From the NCBI RefSeq assembly GCF_031928785.1, contig NZ_JARQAL010000007.1: a stretch of DNA of 64,000 nucleotides, one strand, 5' to 3'. The notes beneath the pieces are model-generated. The model did no database searches. It was not told the DNA's origin and saw only the letters and a list, made by a program, of their open reading frames with translations. Positions 61,115-64,000 of this stretch are shown in pieces; the stretch's first letter is position 1; every line of letters begins with the position of its first letter. Source of the stretch: Enterococcus_C asini_A (GTDB lineage: Bacteria; Bacillota; Bacilli; Lactobacillales; Enterococcaceae). The translations under genes were made by a program, and so were the position numbers.

Positions 61115-61963
61115 TTAATAGGGTGAAATTGCAATGCCAATTGCTTTTTCTCCTAAATGAGTACCAATGACCGGACCGAAATGACCAATAGTGACTTGGG
61201 CATCAGGGTATTTTTCTTGTAGTTTCGCTTGCTCTTCTTTGGCTACCGCTAAATTATTTGCATGAATCACAAAGAATTGCACTGGCTGATCAATGGCTGC
61301 CGCTCGTTCGCCTACGATATTTTCCGCCCGAGTAAAGGCTTTTTTACTGGAACGAATTTTTTCAAATAAAACAATTTTTCCGTCTACAAAGGTTAAGATT
61401 GGTTTGATTTTCAATAAGCCACCCAGTAATGCCGCCCCATTGGTCAAACGTCCACCTCGGACTAGATTGTTTAAATCATCCACAATTAAGTAGGCGTACA
61501 CGTTATCACGAATAAATGCCAAGCGGGTTTTGATTTCGTCCAAACTCGCTTTATTATCATTCATCTCCAAAGCTGCCTTCACCATATTTCCCATGGGCAT
61601 GGAAGTAATTTTAGAATCAAAAGGCAAAATGGTTAGACCGGGAAATTCATTTTTAATGGCTTCTAAAGTGCTGACAAATCCAGAAATTCCCGCCGACAAA
61701 TGAATGCTAATAATGGTATCGTAACCTTGTTTTTGCAAATTGTCATATAATGCTAAAACCTCTCCTAGCACCGGCTGAGAAGTTTTAGGAAATTCCTTAC
61801 TTGTATTGAGCATAGCATAAAACGCATCTGCTTCTATGTCTTGCCCTTCACTATAACTCTGACCGTCAATAATCACAGGAATCGGAATTACAAACAAATC
61901 AGGATGATTTTTGATTTCTTCAGGTAAAACCGCTGAGCTATCGGTAACTACTGCTAATTTCAT
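61115..61963 (-). CDS. DegV-family fatty-acid-binding protein (FakB-like)
   Basis: 282 residues. DegV/FakB proteins hold a fatty acid for phosphorylation by FakA. Family motifs seen: AVVTDSSAVLPEE at the start, FPKTSQPVLGE, SIHLSAGISGFVSTLEAI, PFDSKITSMPMG, VDDLNNLVRGGRL and the C-terminal GPVIGTHLGEKAIGIA. The window has no FakA gene. It is monocistronic, with its own promoter and terminator. Confidence 0.92.
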   Translation of the reverse strand: MKLAVVTDSSAVLPEEIKNHPDLFVIPIPVIIDGQSYSEGQDIEADAFYAMLNTSKEFPKTSQPVLGEVLALYDNLQKQGYDTIISIHLSAGISGFVSTLEAIKNEFPGLTILPFDSKITSMPMGNMVKAALEMNDNKASLDEIKTRLAFIRDNVYAYLIVDDLNNLVRGGRLTNGAALLGGLLKIKPILTFVDGKIVLFEKIRSSKKAFTRAENIVGERAAAIDQPVQFFVIHANNLAVAKEEQAKLQEKYPDAQVTIGHFGPVIGTHLGEKAIGIAISPY

Positions 61964-62038
61964 TGGGAATAAAACCTCGTTTCAAGATTTCCTGAAGTCG
62001 CCCTAACAATTGGGACTCCAGCTAAAAGCATATTATTA

Positions 62039-62067
62039 AATATAGCACAAAGCATAGCGATTGGAAA
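62039..62067 (-). promoter_or_regulatory. Promoter of the degV-type gene
   Basis: TTTCCA and TATATT (with TGC directly upstream) separated by 17 bases on the minus strand. Confidence 0.5.
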
Positions 62068-62100
62068 TAACTCTGCCAAAATCTCTCTTAGACAGGTACA

Positions 62101-62136
62101 CAAAAAGACGTTTTCTCAAAGATCCGAGAAAACGTC
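62101..62136 (-). terminator. Terminator of the LCP gene
   Basis: A perfect 11-bp stem (GACGTTTTCTC with GAGAAAACGTC) ending in TTTTTG on the minus strand, nine bases after the stop codon. Confidence 0.88.
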
Positions 62137-62144
62137 CCATGAAA

Positions 62145-63389
62145 TTATTCACTTAAAAAACTTGCTACTGCTTGTTGGTTTTGTTCTTGGTCAACCACTA
62201 AGACGCTCCCACCGTAATCATCTGTACCATAACTCCATGAATCATCAATTGGTACTGACAAGCGATCGACTCCGCCAATGCCTTTTACAAGCGAGAATGT
62301 ATTTTTCAAAAGGAAGGTCACTGGTAAATCCGTAGCCGCTTCTCCCATGACTTTTCCGGCCGCATAAGGCAATTTAGCTAAAGTTACTGGATTTTTCATA
62401 CCGGAAAAAATGGCATTCATCACTTGTTGCTGGCGACGCACGCGGCCAAAGTCTCCTTCTTCGTCCATCCGGAAACGAGCGTAGTTTAACAGCGTATGAC
62501 CGTCCATCATTTGATTTCCTGCTGTAATGGCCACATCAATATAAGCGCTCATATCTTTTTCTGCATCGATTTCTACCCCTTTAGGAAACAGCGTATCAAT
62601 GACGCTTTCAAAGGAAAGAAAATCCACAATGGTGTAATACTTACAATCCACGCCAAAATTTTGACTCAATGTTTGGCGTACCAGTTCGGCTCCACCATAG
62701 GCATAGGCTGCATTTAACTTCGTCTGGCCATAACCAGGAATATCCACCAAAGTATCCCGCATAAAAGAGACGAGTTTTGGTTTGTGGCTAGGGCCATCTA
62801 GATTTAAGAGCATAATCGTATCAGCTCGTGCAGTTTCACCTTCTCGACTATCACTGCCTAAGAGTAAAATGTTATGAGAGCCATCACTGGAAGTAACGCC
62901 ATTAAAAGCCTTGGCCTCTTGTTCAGACAATACCGTTTGCTGATCAGCGGTGACTTTTCCTAGTGTAAAGGCCCCAACACAATAAATAAGTAAAACAACG
63001 AGTACTTTTAATAAGACAATTAAAATAGGATGTCGTTTTTTCTTTTTGACTTTTTTTCCTTTTTTAGGTTTGAAGCCAGAGGAATTATTTGAAAAATTTC
63101 TAGGTGGTTGATTTCCCCCAACCTTTCCAAAACGATTCCTCCCACTTTTCTGGTTTCCCGAGTGCTGATAATCTCCAGAATGAGGAATTTGATTAGAATC
63201 ATAAGACTGCTGATAGGAATTTCGATCGAAGTTCTCCTGAGAATTTCCTTGATACTTAGTTTCCTGATAGTTGTCTTCTTCATTAGTTTGGGGATTATCG
63301 TTTAATTTTCGTCGTGCAAAAAGGGTTCCTTTAGACTCTCTGGCAAGCTCTTCATGCAACTGTTTGTTCCGTTCTTTACGAGTGGTCAT
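62145..63389 (-). CDS. LytR-CpsA-Psr (LCP) family cell-wall glycopolymer transferase
   Basis: 414 residues. An unusually long cytoplasmic N-terminus (about 115 residues, rich in Asn, Gln and Ser, ending in a basic patch KPKKGKKVKKKKRHP) precedes one membrane segment and an external LCP domain. The domain shows NILLLGSDSREGETARADTI, LVSFMRDTLVDIPGYG, KLNAAYAYGG, LLNYARFRMDEEGDFGRVRRQQ (catalytic Arg and Asp residues). LCP enzymes attach teichoic acids or polysaccharides to peptidoglycan. Position after pheA matches the enterococcal psr locus. Confidence 0.93.
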   Translation of the reverse strand: MTTRKERNKQLHEELARESKGTLFARRKLNDNPQTNEEDNYQETKYQGNSQENFDRNSYQQSYDSNQIPHSGDYQHSGNQKSGRNRFGKVGGNQPPRNFSNNSSGFKPKKGKKVKKKKRHPILIVLLKVLVVLLIYCVGAFTLGKVTADQQTVLSEQEAKAFNGVTSSDGSHNILLLGSDSREGETARADTIMLLNLDGPSHKPKLVSFMRDTLVDIPGYGQTKLNAAYAYGGAELVRQTLSQNFGVDCKYYTIVDFLSFESVIDTLFPKGVEIDAEKDMSAYIDVAITAGNQMMDGHTLLNYARFRMDEEGDFGRVRRQQQVMNAIFSGMKNPVTLAKLPYAAGKVMGEAATDLPVTFLLKNTFSLVKGIGGVDRLSVPIDDSWSYGTDDYGGSVLVVDQEQNQQAVASFLSE

Positions 63390-63474
63390 GGGCTGGCTCC
63401 TTTATCATCATTGCTCTAAGGATACCTTAAGGATTGATCAAAAAAGCTAGAATCACAAAAACTTTACTCTTTTT

Positions 63475-64000
63475 TTAGAGACCGCCCTCTTCCGCCACGA
63501 GAGTGATAGGATAAGCGCCAAGATTACGCACTTGAGCTCCTAACAATCGGATTTCTTCCATAGCGTTTTGGATTAGCAAACTTTCTTTGTCACAAACTAA
63601 ATCCACCACAAAGAAATACTCTCCTAGACTCGTTTTTAAGGGCCGGGATTCAATTTTACTCAAATCAATATTCCGCCAGCCAAAAGCTTGCAATACTTGA
63701 TGCAATGCTCCTGGTTGATTGGACGGCAATGTAATCAAGAGAGTTTGTTTTGCAACAGCTTTAGTATTTACTCTTTTTTGTTCTGGTCTTGCCACCACCC
63801 AAAAGCGAGTTTGGTTCCCCGCGTTGTCTTGGATGTCCTGTTGGGCAATTTCCAATCCATAATGTCTGGCAGCTTTTCTAGAAGCAATGCCCGCAATGGA
63901 TTCTTCTGGATGTTGTTGGACATATTCCGCCGCATAAGTCGTAGAAGAAACCGCCTCTAACAAAACATCTGGCAATCTTTCCTCTAAAAAGACCTGACAT
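63475..64000 (-). CDS. pheA: Prephenate dehydratase, C-terminal part (truncated by window edge)
   Basis: Converts prephenate to phenylpyruvate in phenylalanine synthesis. The frame is open to the right edge; the TTG at 63975 is internal, and about 100 N-terminal residues are missing. The catalytic TRF motif is in AGNQTRFWVVA. The C-terminal ACT regulatory domain has QPGALHQVLQAFGWRNIDLSKIESRP, the GAL and ESRP motifs that bind Phe for feedback inhibition. It ends 85 bases before the LCP gene, probably in one transcript. Confidence 0.95.
   Translation of the reverse strand, partial: CQVFLEERLPDVLLEAVSSTTYAAEYVQQHPEESIAGIASRKAARHYGLEIAQQDIQDNAGNQTRFWVVARPEQKRVNTKAVAKQTLLITLPSNQPGALHQVLQAFGWRNIDLSKIESRPLKTSLGEYFFVVDLVCDKESLLIQNAMEEIRLLGAQVRNLGAYPITLVAEEGGL

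Overview
The window reads as ordinary chromosome of a low-GC Gram-positive coccus of the Enterococcaceae, most likely Enterococcus. The main evidence is a complete Na+-type V-ATPase operon (ntpFIKECGABD) followed by ntpJ. Supporting evidence is rexBA instead of addBA naming-type neighbours, a T-box-controlled pheST, a DUF2520-type ketopantoate reductase (panG) heading panBCD, and an LCP/psr-like gene next to pheA. No rRNA, tRNA, CRISPR array, insertion sequence or prophage was seen. Both ends cut a gene: alaS on the left (5' part missing) and pheA on the right (5' part missing).

Layout. 1-6.3 kb: alaS end, two coiled-coil or acidic proteins of unknown function, a small TPR-like protein, two membrane proteins, signal peptidase I. 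6.4-13.7 kb: rexB-rexA recombination nuclease. 13.8-18.5 kb: HxlR regulator, T-box leader, pheS-pheT, GNAT. 18.5-22.7 kb: membrane protein with a large external domain, secreted nuclease, PadR/HAAS pair, small unknown. 22.9-33.1 kb: V-ATPase operon behind a structured leader, then the potassium transporter ntpJ from its own promoter. 33.2-34.6 kb: divergent DNA-repair genes (SRAP protein; MagIII-like glycosylase). 34.6-39.6 kb: AraC regulator and a four-gene ThuA/dehydrogenase/isomerase operon with a cre-like site. 39.7-42.2 kb: TMEM175-type channel, then a PD-(D/E)XK-like protein paired with an sce7725-like protein under a LexA-box-like site. 42.2-43.4 kb: AT-rich stretch with no intact gene and decayed coding fragments. 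43.4-48 kb: sigma factor with a membrane partner, mazEF, HAD phosphatase, first ABC-F gene. 48.2-51.1 kb: panGBCD. 51.2-58 kb: AI-2E-family permease, second ABC-F gene with a leader peptide and attenuator, heterodimeric ABC exporter. 58.2-64 kb: AAA-VWA fusion with a small partner, DegV, LCP protein, pheA.

The most interesting non-routine signals are regulatory and accessory. They are: a 27-residue leader peptide plus terminator ahead of the second ABC-F gene; a terminator in the leader of the first ABC-F gene; mutually exclusive hairpins ahead of the V-ATPase operon; a one-polypeptide MoxR-VWA machine with an uncharacterised partner; the LexA-box nuclease/sce7725 pair; and the carbon-repressible ThuA operon. 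Function calls come from motif recognition in the translated sequence; no database search was possible.
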